Positions 8,983 through 18,413 of a stretch of 64,000 nt of DNA are shown here, one piece after another (within the stretch, counting starts at the first letter, position 1; each line of letters opens with the position of its first letter). The stretch is from positions 124,001 through 188,000 of the forward strand of contig CAZWCE010000001.1 in the NCBI GenBank assembly GCA_964632505.1, in the 5' to 3' direction. Source of the stretch: CAZWCE01 sp964632505. GTDB taxonomy: Bacteria > Planctomycetota > Planctomycetia > Pirellulales > Thermoguttaceae. A model generated the notes under the pieces. The model searched no databases and was not told where the DNA came from. It saw nothing but the letters and a program-made list of their open reading frames with translations. A program made the position numbers and the translations under genes.

Positions 8983-9387
8983 TCAGTTCTCCTCGGCCAA
9001 GACGCGCTGGACCGTGTCGATCAAAACATCCATCGGAAAGGGCTTGCGGATGTAGGCGTCGACGCCGAGCTGTTCGGCGTAGTTCTTGTGGCGATTGCCT
9101 TCGTTGGCGGTGATCATGATGATGCGGACCGGATAGGAACGCGTTTGACGAAGCGTTTCGAGAACCAGAAAGCCGCTCCGTTTGGGCATCATCATGTCGA
9201 GCAGGACCAGATCGGGATCCTCGCGTTCGGCGAGCATGAGCCCTTGATTGCCATCCCGCGCGACGAGGACATGGTATCCAGTCGCTTCCAGGGCGATCCG
9301 CATCGACTGCACGATCTCCTGGTCGTCGTCCACCAGCAGAATCTTCTTCTTGTCCTGCTTCTTGTCGGCCTCGTTGCCTGTTGCCAT
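8983..9387 (-). CDS. Receiver-only response regulator (CheY-like)
   Basis: A 134-residue stand-alone receiver domain. It shows the acidic pair LLVDDDQEI, the acceptor Asp in DLVLLDMMMPKRSG, the Thr switch position in IIMITANEG and the Lys in IRKPFP. No DNA-binding output domain is present, so it likely acts by protein contact or in a phosphorelay. The start at MATGNEADKK was chosen because an AGGAG element lies just before it; an upstream in-frame extension has an atypical composition. A second receiver-only gene lies divergently about 590 bases away, and an orphan hybrid kinase is 5 kb to the left. Confidence 0.92.
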   Translation of the reverse strand: MATGNEADKKQDKKKILLVDDDQEIVQSMRIALEATGYHVLVARDGNQGLMLAEREDPDLVLLDMMMPKRSGFLVLETLRQTRSYPVRIIMITANEGNRHKNYAEQLGVDAYIRKPFPMDVLIDTVQRVLAEEN

Positions 9388-9975
9388 CGCTCCTGTGCTC
9401 CTGTGAGGGACTGCCCGGGGATTCCGTCGAGAAAAGATAAGGGAGAGACTTCGTTTCCTGAAAGCAAACAATCGCCAACCCTTGCGATCATCTATCAATA
9501 TACCTATTTTTTTCATGGGAACAAAGGGGGAAAATCCCCCCCGGGGCCGTCAAACGGGGTTTTCTTGTGCCGACAAGGTGGGGTCCGGAGCGGAAGAATG
9601 CGAATCATCCTCCCTCCGATGCGGCCTTTTCGCCACGCTGTTGCGAAAAAACGACGTCGCCGGGGTCTCTTGTGGCGATCGTTCCGGCGGAAACGCCTTC
9701 CGCGAAAGGACGATTTCCTAAAGCATCATTTTTCGCAAAATCCATTTGCGTTTTTGCAACTTGAATCTAGATTTGAGAAGAAACCGTGAATCCGTTTTCG
9801 AAACAACACTCACGACCCACCTCCGCCGATTTCGCTCCCTGGTTTGCTCACCTCTCGATTTTCCCCGTTTTCGAAAGCGACGGCACTTCGCCGGAACGCC
9901 GCCCCGACGGCGGCCATCCGATGGAGGCCTGCATTCTCCACGAAAACCCACACACCGAAAAAACGAGATTCCAAG
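9388..9975. other. Divergent intergenic region between two response regulators
   Basis: About 590 bases. It is AT-richer than its surroundings around 9715-9790 and contains a 10-bp palindrome AATCTAGATT at 9764-9773. Promoters for both regulators are expected here, but no clear -35/-10 pair was found. No convincing ORF. Confidence 0.4.
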
Positions 9976-10440
9976 ATGAGTACCGCATTTGCTTCCCATG
10001 TCACGCCATCGTCTTCCTCCCCGGTCACCCAGCCGCGGAAGAAGCGAAAGGAACCGGTTCAGGCCACGAAAGTCCTCATCATCGACGACGACATGGCCAC
10101 GATCGACGTCCTCTCTTACCGGCTGGAAAAGCAGGGCTATAAAGTCCTCACCGCCACGACCGCCAAGAGCGGACTCGATCAGATCGGTCGGGAAAAACCG
10201 AATTTGATCCTGCTCGATCTCGGCCTGCCCGACATGAACGGTTTCGAGGTCTGCGAAACGCTGGTCGACTCCCCCGAAACCTGCACCATTCCGGTCATTA
10301 TCATCAGCGGACTGGAACGGAGCGATATCGTTCGGGCCTGTCGCGCCTCCGGAAGTTGCTACTTCCTCCGCAAGCCGTACGATCCAAACGTTCTATTGAT
10401 GTTGATCCAACAAACCCTCGATCAATGGACGGGCGAATAA
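9976..10440 (+). CDS. Receiver-only response regulator
   Basis: A 154-residue protein with a Ser/Lys-rich N-terminal stretch of about 35 residues and one receiver domain: VLIIDDDMATIDVL, acceptor Asp in LILLDLGLPDMNGFEV, PVIIISGL and Lys in YFLRKPYDP. No output domain. The start MSTAFASHV was chosen over the longer frame from 9844 because the extension is Arg/Pro-rich and lacks a ribosome site; the chosen start also has only a weak site. It is divergent from the other receiver protein. Confidence 0.9.
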   Translation: MSTAFASHVTPSSSSPVTQPRKKRKEPVQATKVLIIDDDMATIDVLSYRLEKQGYKVLTATTAKSGLDQIGREKPNLILLDLGLPDMNGFEVCETLVDSPETCTIPVIIISGLERSDIVRACRASGSCYFLRKPYDPNVLLMLIQQTLDQWTGE

Positions 10441-10648
10441 GGGACGCGGCATCCCTCGACCGGATCGTTTGGAACCTCTTTCCTTTTCGTCTCCGTCGCG
10501 CCGGATGTGCCTTTGTCCGGCGAAACCTCCGATCGGCGTCGTATTCCGCCACCGCTCGGGGGGTTTTCCCGAAAACGCTCGCCGCTATGCTGGTAGGAAT
10601 GAGAATCGGTAGCGCAAGCGATTCAGCGACTGGAAGAAAGGAACATCC

Positions 10649-11341
10649 ATGACGGATCATCATTCCGAGGACCTGCATTCGACGAGACAACCCCCACGGG
10701 AAACCGTCGACCCCGCCTCCCCGGGGCGTCGTATTTCCCCCTGGAACGTGCCGAACGTGATGACCGGCCTGCGGATGCTCCTGGCGGTGATCGTCTTTTT
10801 GCTCCTACCCCATCAGTGGTACGGCACTTGCCTCGTGTTGTTCGTCGTCGCCGCGGGGACCGACTGGGTCGACGGTTGGTGGGCCCGGCGTTTCGGGCAA
10901 GTGACGGTCCTGGGACGCATTCTCGATCCTTTCGCCGACAAGCTGATCATCTGCGGAACCTTCATCTATCTCGCGGCCGAGCCGAAACTCACCGACGTCC
11001 CCTGGGGCCTGGCGCCCTGGATGGTCGTGGTGATCGTCTGCCGCGAAATGCTCGTCACCGCGCTGCGGGGGATGATCGAAAAGCAGGGCGGCGACTTCTC
11101 GGCGAAGATGCCCGGCAAACTCAAAATGGTCTTCCAGTGCATTGCCGCGGCCGCCTGCCTGGCCTACCTGATGGATCCCGGATTTCCGGAAAACGTGACC
11201 CTGAGCACCTATCTCGCCGTCGGGATCTATTGGACGATGCTCGCCTCGCTCTGGGCCGCCGTCGTCATGACGGTCTATTCCGGTTATCTCTACATGATCG
11301 CCGCATCGAAAGCACTCGCCGTCCTCGCCGAAACGACCTGA
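10649..11341 (+). CDS. pgsA: CDP-diacylglycerol-glycerol-3-phosphate 3-phosphatidyltransferase
   Basis: A 230-residue integral membrane enzyme that makes phosphatidylglycerophosphate, the precursor of phosphatidylglycerol and cardiolipin. The CDP-alcohol phosphotransferase signature D-x2-DG-x2-AR-x8-G-x3-D-x3-D is complete: Asp72, Asp75, Gly76, Ala79, Arg80, Gly89, Asp93 and Asp97. Several hydrophobic helices flank it. The first 30 residues are hydrophilic. The ribosome site AAAGGA is 6 bases before the ATG. It is followed 34 bases later by a CPBP protease gene on the same strand, probably in one operon. A closely related CDP-alcohol transferase with another acceptor is the main alternative. 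Confidence 0.9.
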   Translation: MTDHHSEDLHSTRQPPRETVDPASPGRRISPWNVPNVMTGLRMLLAVIVFLLLPHQWYGTCLVLFVVAAGTDWVDGWWARRFGQVTVLGRILDPFADKLIICGTFIYLAAEPKLTDVPWGLAPWMVVVIVCREMLVTALRGMIEKQGGDFSAKMPGKLKMVFQCIAAAACLAYLMDPGFPENVTLSTYLAVGIYWTMLASLWAAVVMTVYSGYLYMIAASKALAVLAETT

Positions 11342-11375
11342 CGGTTCCCCCTTTCCTCGAAACCGACTCCCCGCC

Positions 11376-12521
11376 ATGTTCGCCTCCACTTCCTTTCCTC
11401 TTTGTCTCCCCCTGGCCGAAACGGAAACCGATTTCCAAGCGTTTTGGGAAACGGCCCAACCGTTCGCGGCGTTCTTGGTGGGGATCGCGGTGGTGGGATT
11501 CTGGATCGCCCTCATTCTTCAAACCACACGGAGCAAAAAGCTGTTCCCGTACCGGTATCGGACGCCGGTCCCCTGGAACGGATTCGATGTGGTGGTGCTT
11601 TTTCTGATTTACCTTTTCGTGATCCCGCTTTTCTGCCTCAAGGGAGTGGAAATGGCCGCCGAGCGGCTTCCCGCCTTCGAAGCAGCCCTACACGCCCCGG
11701 TGATCGAGTCGGAAGCGGAAGAGGCTCCGTCGACCGACGAAAAGGAGGAACTCTCTCAGGCAGACGAGTTGATGCCCGATACCGGCGCCGGTTCCGATTC
11801 GCTGAAGAAAGACGACCTGGAGCGATCGCACGCCTTGGCGATTCTCATCCTCAAGGACGGCCGCCTTTGGGTCCTGGTGCTCTGCTTCCTGTCGGCCACG
11901 GTGCTGGCCCCGCTCGGGGAAGAGTTCATTTTCCGACTGCTGTTGCAGGGGTATCTGGAGAAATTGGAGTGGCGATTTCGCGCCGCACGCAGAAACCGCG
12001 ACGGAGGCTTGCCGCCCTCGGTCCCGCAGGAAATGGATCAAGATGCCTCCGGGCAGAAGCTCCCCTACGGATTCTTCTCGGTGCTGGTGCCCGCGGTCAC
12101 GTTCGCCGCCTTTCATTATCGGTCCGCCAACGGGCATCCGCCGATGGCGGAGATGCTCGAAATGATGATCGCGCAATCAATGATCCTTTTTCTCGTGCTG
12201 CTCATCGGTCTGGGATACCTGAAGAGTTTCTACCGGATTCGCTGGGATGATCTGGGGATCGATTGGGATCAAGTCCCTTCCGACATCGTCGCCGGCATAT
12301 TCCTCTACGCGATCTGCTTTCTGCCCCTGATGGCCACGCAATGGGTGCTGAACTACTTCTTCGAGGATTTCGTGCCCGACCCGATCACCTTGGCCTTTTT
12401 TGCCTGGGGACTGGGATTCCTCTACTTCCGCAAACACAGCATCGTCGCCCCGGTGGCGATGCACATGGGCTTGAATCTGACCAGCACGGTGATGCTTCTG
12501 CTCATCCGCTTCCTCTCCTAG
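11376..12521 (+). CDS. CPBP-family intramembrane metalloprotease
   Basis: A 381-residue multi-pass membrane protein. The C-terminal domain carries the CPBP (Abi) motifs: EE-x3-R at residues 182-187 (GEEFIFR), a FAAFHYR motif with the second-helix His, and a third motif APVAMHMGLNL. These make up a Glu/His metal site related to Rce1-type CAAX proteases. An acidic, poorly conserved linker lies near residues 110-148 between the first two membrane helices and the domain. It probably shares a transcript with pgsA. The substrate is unknown. Confidence 0.88.
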   Translation: MFASTSFPLCLPLAETETDFQAFWETAQPFAAFLVGIAVVGFWIALILQTTRSKKLFPYRYRTPVPWNGFDVVVLFLIYLFVIPLFCLKGVEMAAERLPAFEAALHAPVIESEAEEAPSTDEKEELSQADELMPDTGAGSDSLKKDDLERSHALAILILKDGRLWVLVLCFLSATVLAPLGEEFIFRLLLQGYLEKLEWRFRAARRNRDGGLPPSVPQEMDQDASGQKLPYGFFSVLVPAVTFAAFHYRSANGHPPMAEMLEMMIAQSMILFLVLLIGLGYLKSFYRIRWDDLGIDWDQVPSDIVAGIFLYAICFLPLMATQWVLNYFFEDFVPDPITLAFFAWGLGFLYFRKHSIVAPVAMHMGLNLTSTVMLLLIRFLS

Positions 12522-12812
12522 CGGTCTGCTCTAAAAAGGGGACGACGGCCATTTCCGCCTCGCGCTCGGCGATCCGAATCTTCGACACGGCCGTCACAAC
12601 CGGAGCCCCCACCGTTTTTCTCTCCCATTTGTATCACATTTAGCCGTTCGGATCCGTTTTCATTCAACGATATGCTATGTTTTTTTTACGTAAGGTTCCG
12701 GAAAAGTCGATTCCCGCGAGAAACACCGGGACGCCCTTTTCGGCCGCTCTCCGGAGGCGAGGGCCAATCATTTCGAGAAATTTCTTCTTGACCGCACGAG
12801 GACAGATCCACT
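12522..12812. other. Intergenic region before small conserved-looking gene
   Basis: About 290 bases. An AT-rich patch near 12650-12695 includes TATGCT and an eight-T run, and may hold the promoter of the next gene. No terminator hairpin or ORF was identified. Confidence 0.35.
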
Positions 12813-13082
12813 ATGTCAGCCGAACAACCATTGACCCACGATTCCGCTCCCAACACAAGCAGCAGCCCCTCTTTCATCGACCGTCGCAGTGGAGATTCGA
12901 CGGGGACGCCTCCCGGCGTGGAACGACGACAGTTCGCCAATAGCTACAGCGAACTGAGTCCGGGCGCGAAAGAATTGGCCGAGGCAATCGACAAGTACAA
13001 GATCCATCACCGGCGTCGCTTCATCACGTATGAGGAGATGCTCAACGTCATCACTTCGTTGGGTTACCAGAAGATCTCCTGA
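12813..13082 (+). CDS. Small hydrophilic protein, unknown function
   Basis: An 89-residue soluble protein. The first 40 residues are Ser/Pro/Gly-rich and look disordered. The last 45 (AKELAEAIDKYKIHHRRRFITYEEMLNVITSLGYQKIS) look like a folded helix-turn-helix-sized unit with a basic HHRRRF patch. I believe this C-terminal motif recurs in planctomycete genomes as a hypothetical protein, but that is memory and untested. A GAGG element sits upstream of the ATG. No function is assigned. Confidence 0.75.
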   Translation: MSAEQPLTHDSAPNTSSSPSFIDRRSGDSTGTPPGVERRQFANSYSELSPGAKELAEAIDKYKIHHRRRFITYEEMLNVITSLGYQKIS

Positions 13083-13152
13083 AAATCGACTCGGGGTCCT
13101 CGCTCCGGCTCGTTTGCGGCGGTGAACGCTCGCGAAATCGTTGACCCGACCG

Positions 13153-14220
13153 TCAGAGCGAAAGCCCGCCGGAGAAGAACGCTTTCAGCAAGCGGTCGGA
13201 GGAAAGGATGCCGATCGTTTCCCCGTCGCGACCGACCAGTCGACCGAGCGATTGCCGGGCCTGCTGCAGTTGTACCATCGCGTCCAGCGGCGAGCTCTCC
13301 GAGGAGATCGGAACCAACGGCCGCATGAGGAGTCGAAAGAGCTCTTCTCCATCGACCGCTTCCGGATCGGACGCGGTTTTTTCTTGCGCCGGCGAATCCT
13401 CACTCGCCTCATCCGCCCGGCCTCGAAGCAACGTTCCGGCCAGTTCCAGATCGATCACCCTCAGATATCCCAGCAAATGCCGTCCCCCCGGCTCCCGGGC
13501 CAGGAGAATCTCCGCCAGATGGTAGCGTTGAGCCAGTCGGAGAACCTGCTCCCGGTTCATGTCGAGCCGTGCGCAGGGCATCGAGGTGACCGGTTCGGCG
13601 AAGCGGTGCACCGGCAGATCGCCGGCGGCGAAGAGATCGCGGGCCAGTCGTCGCTGCACCGGCAAAAGCAAGCCGGCCGCCTGTCCCTCGTCGAGCGCCT
13701 TTTGCAGCTCTTTTTGGGCCAATCGGGAGAGAAGCGGCTGCTGCGATTGTCCGAGCCAACGGGCCAAAATGCCGTTGAGCTTCTCGAGGAAGAAACTGAT
13801 GGGGTAGAAGAGCGGCACGAAGATCAGAAAGAGCGGAATGACGCGACGAAGGAAGAGATTGGGGGCATTCATGAACAAGTACTTCGGCATCAACTCCCCG
13901 TAGACGAAAAGCAGGGGGGTGAGCAACAAGGTGGAGGCCATTTCGCCGTACCATCCCGATCGGTCCATCAGGACTTCGACCAGGAGCACCGCCCCGAACG
14001 AGCAGAGGTAGTTGGCCAGATTGTTGCCGACCAGGGTGGTCGCCACGAAAAGGGAAGGACGATTGGTCAGCCAGAAGAGTCGCCGCGCGATCCGGTCGCC
14101 GGCGATCGCCTCGATCTGCAAGCGGATCTTCGGCACCCGGTAGAATCCGATTTCCGTCCCGCTGAACATGGCGCTGAGCAGCAAGCCGATCAGCAGAAGT
14201 CCGATCGCAAAAACGGTCAT
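13153..14220 (-). CDS. CNNM/CorC-type transporter-like membrane protein (second of pair)
   Basis: A 355-residue protein. The N-terminal CNNM (DUF21) domain, about residues 1-180, has several hydrophobic helices (TVFAIGLLLIGLLLSAMFSGTEIGFY, LLVEVLMDRSGWYG, LFVYGELMPKYLFMNAP). A C-terminal region resembles a CBS pair (residues about 205-350, ending GRLVGRDGETIGILSSDRLLKAFFSGG). The family is linked to Mg/Co efflux or transport. Its ATG overlaps the stop of the preceding CNNM gene as ATGA, so translation is coupled. It is shorter than its partner and the first CBS part is diverged. Confidence 0.88.
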   Translation of the reverse strand: MTVFAIGLLLIGLLLSAMFSGTEIGFYRVPKIRLQIEAIAGDRIARRLFWLTNRPSLFVATTLVGNNLANYLCSFGAVLLVEVLMDRSGWYGEMASTLLLTPLLFVYGELMPKYLFMNAPNLFLRRVIPLFLIFVPLFYPISFFLEKLNGILARWLGQSQQPLLSRLAQKELQKALDEGQAAGLLLPVQRRLARDLFAAGDLPVHRFAEPVTSMPCARLDMNREQVLRLAQRYHLAEILLAREPGGRHLLGYLRVIDLELAGTLLRGRADEASEDSPAQEKTASDPEAVDGEELFRLLMRPLVPISSESSPLDAMVQLQQARQSLGRLVGRDGETIGILSSDRLLKAFFSGGLSL

Positions 14221-15518
14221 CCAGGGCCCTCCTCCGGTGTTTCTCGAGAAGGAGCTTCCGGCGACGTCCGATGGAGGACCCGATGCGCCTCGACGACGAC
14301 TTGGCCGAGCTGCCGCACCTCTTTCACTTCGAGTCGGAGCGGCCCCCAACGACAGGTGTCGCCTTCCTCGGGAAGACGGCCGAGAATCTCTTGCAGGATG
14401 CCGGACAGCGTGGTGCTTTGATGCTGGGGAAACGGTCCCCGGAACAGATGCCGCATCTGTCGCGTGCCGGCCATTCCCATGAGGATCCACCGATTCCGCC
14501 CGACGCGGCGGATCGGCTCGCGACGCAGCAACCGCCAACTCCGACTCGGCGCAGAGCCGAAGAGTGCATCGAGGATATCGTCGTAGGTGAGGATGCCGAT
14601 CGTCTCGCCGTGCTCGTTGACCACCGCGGCCGCCCCGGCGTGGGTCCGGTGGAGCACATCGAGGGTTTGGGCCACCGTGCTGCTCCAAGGTACGTAGGCG
14701 ACCGGTGCGGCGGTGTGGTCCCAGCTCGTGCCCGGAATGTTCGAGACGTGCTTCAACGGGATCGCCGAGGCGATCTCATCGGTTTCCGGCTCGGTGATCA
14801 GCAGGTAGCCGCTTCGGGGCATCCGGCCCTTGAGATCCTCCAGCGTCACCGGCGGAGGGTAGGCGATGAACTGCGTTCTGGGGCGCATCATCTCCTCGGC
14901 GCGCAATTCGGAGAGCAGCACGATATTCTGCAACACGCGGTGCTCCTGCTTCAGGGCCGCCTCGTCATTGGCCGAGATCCGCACCGCTCGTTCCAGATCG
15001 CTTACCCGAAGATAAGGCTCGGGCTGGAAAAACGGAAAGAACAACCGCCGTGAGAGCAGGGTGGCCAGTGAGAGGATCGGTAGGAACGGCCGCGCGGCCC
15101 GGACCGCCGCCGTCAACGGAACGCTCCAGAGCACCGCCAGGTTCCGGGCCTGCAGAATACCCAGACTCTTGGGGAGCATTTCGCCGAAGATGATGATGAA
15201 GATCAGGGTGCTCAAGGCGAACAACGCCGCGGTGGTCGGGTGGCCGTCCTCCTCCAGCTTGAAACTGGTCGCCGAAGAGACGGTGAAATACGTCAGATTG
15301 ACCAACAAATTCCAGAAGAGAATCGTCGAAAGAAGCTGTTCGGGAGCATCGGTCAGGCGCACGGCCAATTTCCCCAAACGCCCGCGGGAGAGGAGCCGTC
15401 GGCGATCGCCTTGAGAGAGATAGAAGAACGCCGCCTCGCTCAGGGAAAAGAATCCGCTGGCCAACAGCAGGACCGCCATCGTGATCAGCGCGGGAGCATG
15501 TTCGATGAGAAACCACAC
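14217..15518 (-). CDS. CNNM/CorC-type transporter-like membrane protein (first of pair)
   Basis: A 433-residue protein with a DUF21/CNNM membrane domain (ITMAVLLLASGFFSLSEAAFFYLSQGDRRRL, ALFALSTLIFIIIFGEMLPKSLGI), two CBS repeats around residues 205-330 (ending AAAVVNEHGETIGILTYDDILDALFG) and a C-terminal CorC/HlyC-like domain (about 350-420). Related proteins are implicated in magnesium and cobalt export. It lies 45 bases downstream of serS and overlaps the next CNNM gene by ATGA. Two different paralogues coupled in this way suggest a heteromeric complex. Confidence 0.9.
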   Translation of the reverse strand: MWFLIEHAPALITMAVLLLASGFFSLSEAAFFYLSQGDRRRLLSRGRLGKLAVRLTDAPEQLLSTILFWNLLVNLTYFTVSSATSFKLEEDGHPTTAALFALSTLIFIIIFGEMLPKSLGILQARNLAVLWSVPLTAAVRAARPFLPILSLATLLSRRLFFPFFQPEPYLRVSDLERAVRISANDEAALKQEHRVLQNIVLLSELRAEEMMRPRTQFIAYPPPVTLEDLKGRMPRSGYLLITEPETDEIASAIPLKHVSNIPGTSWDHTAAPVAYVPWSSTVAQTLDVLHRTHAGAAAVVNEHGETIGILTYDDILDALFGSAPSRSWRLLRREPIRRVGRNRWILMGMAGTRQMRHLFRGPFPQHQSTTLSGILQEILGRLPEEGDTCRWGPLRLEVKEVRQLGQVVVEAHRVLHRTSPEAPSRETPEEGPG

Positions 15519-15563
15519 GGGATCGCCTGCTCATGAAGTTGATGAAACGACCGCCCGGGGCGC

Positions 15564-16850
15564 TCACTTCCGCGGCGCGATTCGGTCGGTGCCGACCCAC
15601 TTGCGGAGCACCTCGGGAATGAGGACCGAGCCGTCGCCTTGCTGGTAATTCTCCAGGATCGCCACCAGGGCACGGCTGATCGCCACCGCCGTTCCGTTGA
15701 GGGTGTGCAGGAAGTGCGTCCCTTTTTGCCCCTTGATTTTGTATCGGGCATTGAGTCGACGTGCCTGATAATCGGTACAGTTCGAAGTGCTGGTCACCTC
15801 GCCGAATTCGCCCGCCTGGCCGCGACCGGGCATCCAGGCCTCTAGGTCGTATTTCCGGTAGGCCGGGCCACCGAGATCGCCGGTGGCGGTGTCGACCACG
15901 CGGTAGGGAATGCCGAGCTCATCGAAGAGTTCGCATTCGATCTCCAGCATCTGACGGTGCATCGTTTCGCTCTGCTCGGGCAGCGTGAAGGCGAACATTT
16001 CGACCTTAGTGAACTGATGGACACGATAAAGCCCCCGCGACGCTCTGCCCGCCGCACCCGCCTCGGTCCGAAAACAGTGACTGATGCCGCAAAGCCGCAT
16101 CGGCAACGCCTCGGCGTCGACCGTTTCGCCGGCGAGTAATCCCCCCAAGGGGATCTCCGCGGTCGCGACCAGGCTCAAGTCGGTCGATTCGATGCTGTAG
16201 ATCTGGGTCTCCGGTCCGCGGGGGATATACCCGGTGCCCTGGAGGACGTCGTTTCTGGCCAGATCGGGCGTCGTTGTCGGGGTGAAGCCCTGCCTGACGA
16301 GCAGCTCGACCGCGAACTGTTGCAGCGCGAGCTCGAGCAGGACGGCTTCGTTCTTGAGAAAGTAAAACCCCGCGCCGGCGACCCGCCCCCCCGCTTCGAA
16401 ATCCAACAGGTCGAGCGCCTCGCCGATTTGCACGTGATCGAGCGGCTGGAAATCGAAGACCGGCAGCTTCGTCTTGCCGCGCGAAAGCTCCAGGTTCGCC
16501 TTATCGTCCTCGCCGACCGGAACGTCCGGATGCGACATGTTCGGAATCGTCCGGCCGATGGCGTCCATCTCCTCGAGAATCGCCTCGAGCTTTTCCCGCT
16601 CCACTCCGGTCGCCTCTCGGAGTCGACGGCCCTCCTCCTTCCGGGCTTCCCGCTCTTCGGAATCCTTCGCCTTGCCGATCGACTTCGAGACCTGGTTCGC
16701 CTGCTGGTTGAGTCGGTCGACCTCGCCCTGCTGCTCCTTGCGCTGTTCCTCCAGCACGACCAGCCGGTCGACGTCGGCCTCCACCCCACGATTCCGGCAG
16801 TTCTCCTTGACCTCTTCGGCGTGTTCGACGATGTATTTGCGATCGAGCAT
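15564..16850 (-). CDS. serS: Seryl-tRNA synthetase
   Basis: A 428-residue class II synthetase. The N-terminal hundred residues form the long tRNA-binding coiled coil (rich in KEQQGEVDRLNQQANQV-type heptads). The catalytic domain has motif 2 in CFRTEAGAAGRASRGLYRVHQFTKVE and motif 3 in TAVAISRALVAILENYQQGDGS. The start at MLDRKYIVEHAEEVK matches the family's usual N-terminus and was preferred over a frame starting 10 residues earlier. It is followed 45 bases later by the CNNM pair. Despite serA in the window, no T-box or other serine-linked control is seen. Confidence 0.97.
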   Translation of the reverse strand: MLDRKYIVEHAEEVKENCRNRGVEADVDRLVVLEEQRKEQQGEVDRLNQQANQVSKSIGKAKDSEEREARKEEGRRLREATGVEREKLEAILEEMDAIGRTIPNMSHPDVPVGEDDKANLELSRGKTKLPVFDFQPLDHVQIGEALDLLDFEAGGRVAGAGFYFLKNEAVLLELALQQFAVELLVRQGFTPTTTPDLARNDVLQGTGYIPRGPETQIYSIESTDLSLVATAEIPLGGLLAGETVDAEALPMRLCGISHCFRTEAGAAGRASRGLYRVHQFTKVEMFAFTLPEQSETMHRQMLEIECELFDELGIPYRVVDTATGDLGGPAYRKYDLEAWMPGRGQAGEFGEVTSTSNCTDYQARRLNARYKIKGQKGTHFLHTLNGTAVAISRALVAILENYQQGDGSVLIPEVLRKWVGTDRIAPRK

Positions 16851-17042
16851 GGCAGATTCGCTCCGAAGTCCTCGTTTCAAATGGTGGTGTCCCGCTCCCC
16901 GGCAACCGACCCGACGGCCGGAAATGGACCGGAAAAGAAATCTTTCCCAATATAACGCGGCACCGCCTTGAATTGAACCGGGAGCCTTCGAGGGAAACGC
17001 TCTCCCGGGCGAAAGCAGGAAAACGAAATCCGTCGCCGAGGG

Positions 17043-18413
17043 CTACTTGCCGCACTTGCTCAATTGCTGCCAGAGCCGGGCGCTGGTGGTGATGCCCTGC
17101 CGGAAATCCTTGAGGGAGAATTTTTCATTCGGGGCGTGAAGATTGTCGTCGTCCTGTCCCCAGCCGATGATCAACACCTCGGACTTGAGCTGTTGAGCCA
17201 GCTCGGCGATGACCGGAATCGATCCCCCTTCGCGCGTGAAGACCGGAGGACGTCCGAACACCTTTTCCAGCGAACGGCTCGCCGCCTGGACATAGGGGCT
17301 CTCAAGCGAGACGACCATCCCCGGCGACGCCGCTTGGATCTCCAACTCCATCTCCACTTGCGGAGGACAGGCCGCCTCGAGCATTTCCCGCACGGCGGCG
17401 GAAACCTTCGCCGGATCCTGCTCCGGCACCAATCGCACGCTGAATTTCGCCGACGCCTGGCTCGGAATGATCGTCTTCGAGCCGGTTCCCTGGTAGCCGG
17501 AAGTCAATCCATTGATGTCGAGCGAGGGACGGCCCCAGCGACGTTCGAGTGTCGTGAAACCCGATTCCCCGAAGCCCCCCGCCACGCCGATCCGCTTGAA
17601 ATAGGCTTTCTCGTCGAACGGGAGCATGGCGAATTGGCTGTGCTCTCGCGGCGTGATGGGCACGACATCTTCGTAAAAAGACGGAATTTGGATTTTCCCG
17701 TTCTCGTCGACCAGAGAAGTGAGCATGCGCGAAAGGGCCATCGCCGGATTCAAGACCGCCCCGCCGAAGGTGCCGCTGTGCAGGTCGTGCGAGGGCCCAC
17801 GGATCGTCAATTCGTAGCTGATGATCCCCCGCAATCCGTAGGTGAGCGACGGCTGACCGGGCGCGAACATGCTCGTGTCGCTCACCACCACGCAATCGCA
17901 GGCCAGTTTCTTGCGGTTTTCGGGCAAGAACTTCGAGAGGCTCTCGCTGCCGACCTCCTCCTCGCCTTCGATGAGGAACTTCAACTGCACCGGGAGGCGT
18001 TCCTTCTCTTTCAGCCACGCTTCGGTACTGAACAGGTGCGTGAGCATCTGCCCCTTGTCGTCGGTCGCGCCCCGGGCGTAGATCGATCCGTTACGGATAT
18101 TCGGTTCAAAAGGCGGCGTCTCCCACTTCTCCAGCGGATCGGGAGGCTGGACGTCGTAATGGCCGTAAACCAGAATCACCGGTGCCCCCTCGACCGGAGG
18201 CGATTCGGCGTAGACGATCGGGTGGCGGTCCGTCCGGATGATCTCCGACGCAAGCCCCATCCGATCGAACTTCCCGTGAACCCAACTGGCCGCCGCCAGC
18301 ATGTCGCCCTTGTGGGAGTCATCGGCGCTGACGCTCGGAATACGGAGGAGTTCCATCAGTTCCGATTCGAATTGATCTTGATGCGACTTGATGTAGCTGG
18401 TGATCGTTTTCAT
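17043..18413 (-). CDS. M20-family metallopeptidase (dipeptidase)
   Basis: A 456-residue zinc-dependent exopeptidase with no signal peptide, so cytoplasmic. The first zinc ligand lies in LVYGHYDVQPPDP, the bridging Asp in YARGATDDKGQ and the catalytic Glu in LIEGEEEVGSESL. The dimerisation domain sits mid-protein. The C-terminus has IIGWGQDDDNLHAPNEKFSLKDF with a further zinc His. The length and order fit the CNDP-type dipeptidase branch of M20. It is upstream of serS on the same strand with a 190-base gap. Confidence 0.92.
   Translation of the reverse strand: MKTITSYIKSHQDQFESELMELLRIPSVSADDSHKGDMLAAASWVHGKFDRMGLASEIIRTDRHPIVYAESPPVEGAPVILVYGHYDVQPPDPLEKWETPPFEPNIRNGSIYARGATDDKGQMLTHLFSTEAWLKEKERLPVQLKFLIEGEEEVGSESLSKFLPENRKKLACDCVVVSDTSMFAPGQPSLTYGLRGIISYELTIRGPSHDLHSGTFGGAVLNPAMALSRMLTSLVDENGKIQIPSFYEDVVPITPREHSQFAMLPFDEKAYFKRIGVAGGFGESGFTTLERRWGRPSLDINGLTSGYQGTGSKTIIPSQASAKFSVRLVPEQDPAKVSAAVREMLEAACPPQVEMELEIQAASPGMVVSLESPYVQAASRSLEKVFGRPPVFTREGGSIPVIAELAQQLKSEVLIIGWGQDDDNLHAPNEKFSLKDFRQGITTSARLWQQLSKCGK

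Noticed and set aside
7049..9478. An 809-codon minus-strand frame opposite serA
   Set aside because: A shadow of SerA and the neighbouring response regulator; composition and content are not protein-like.
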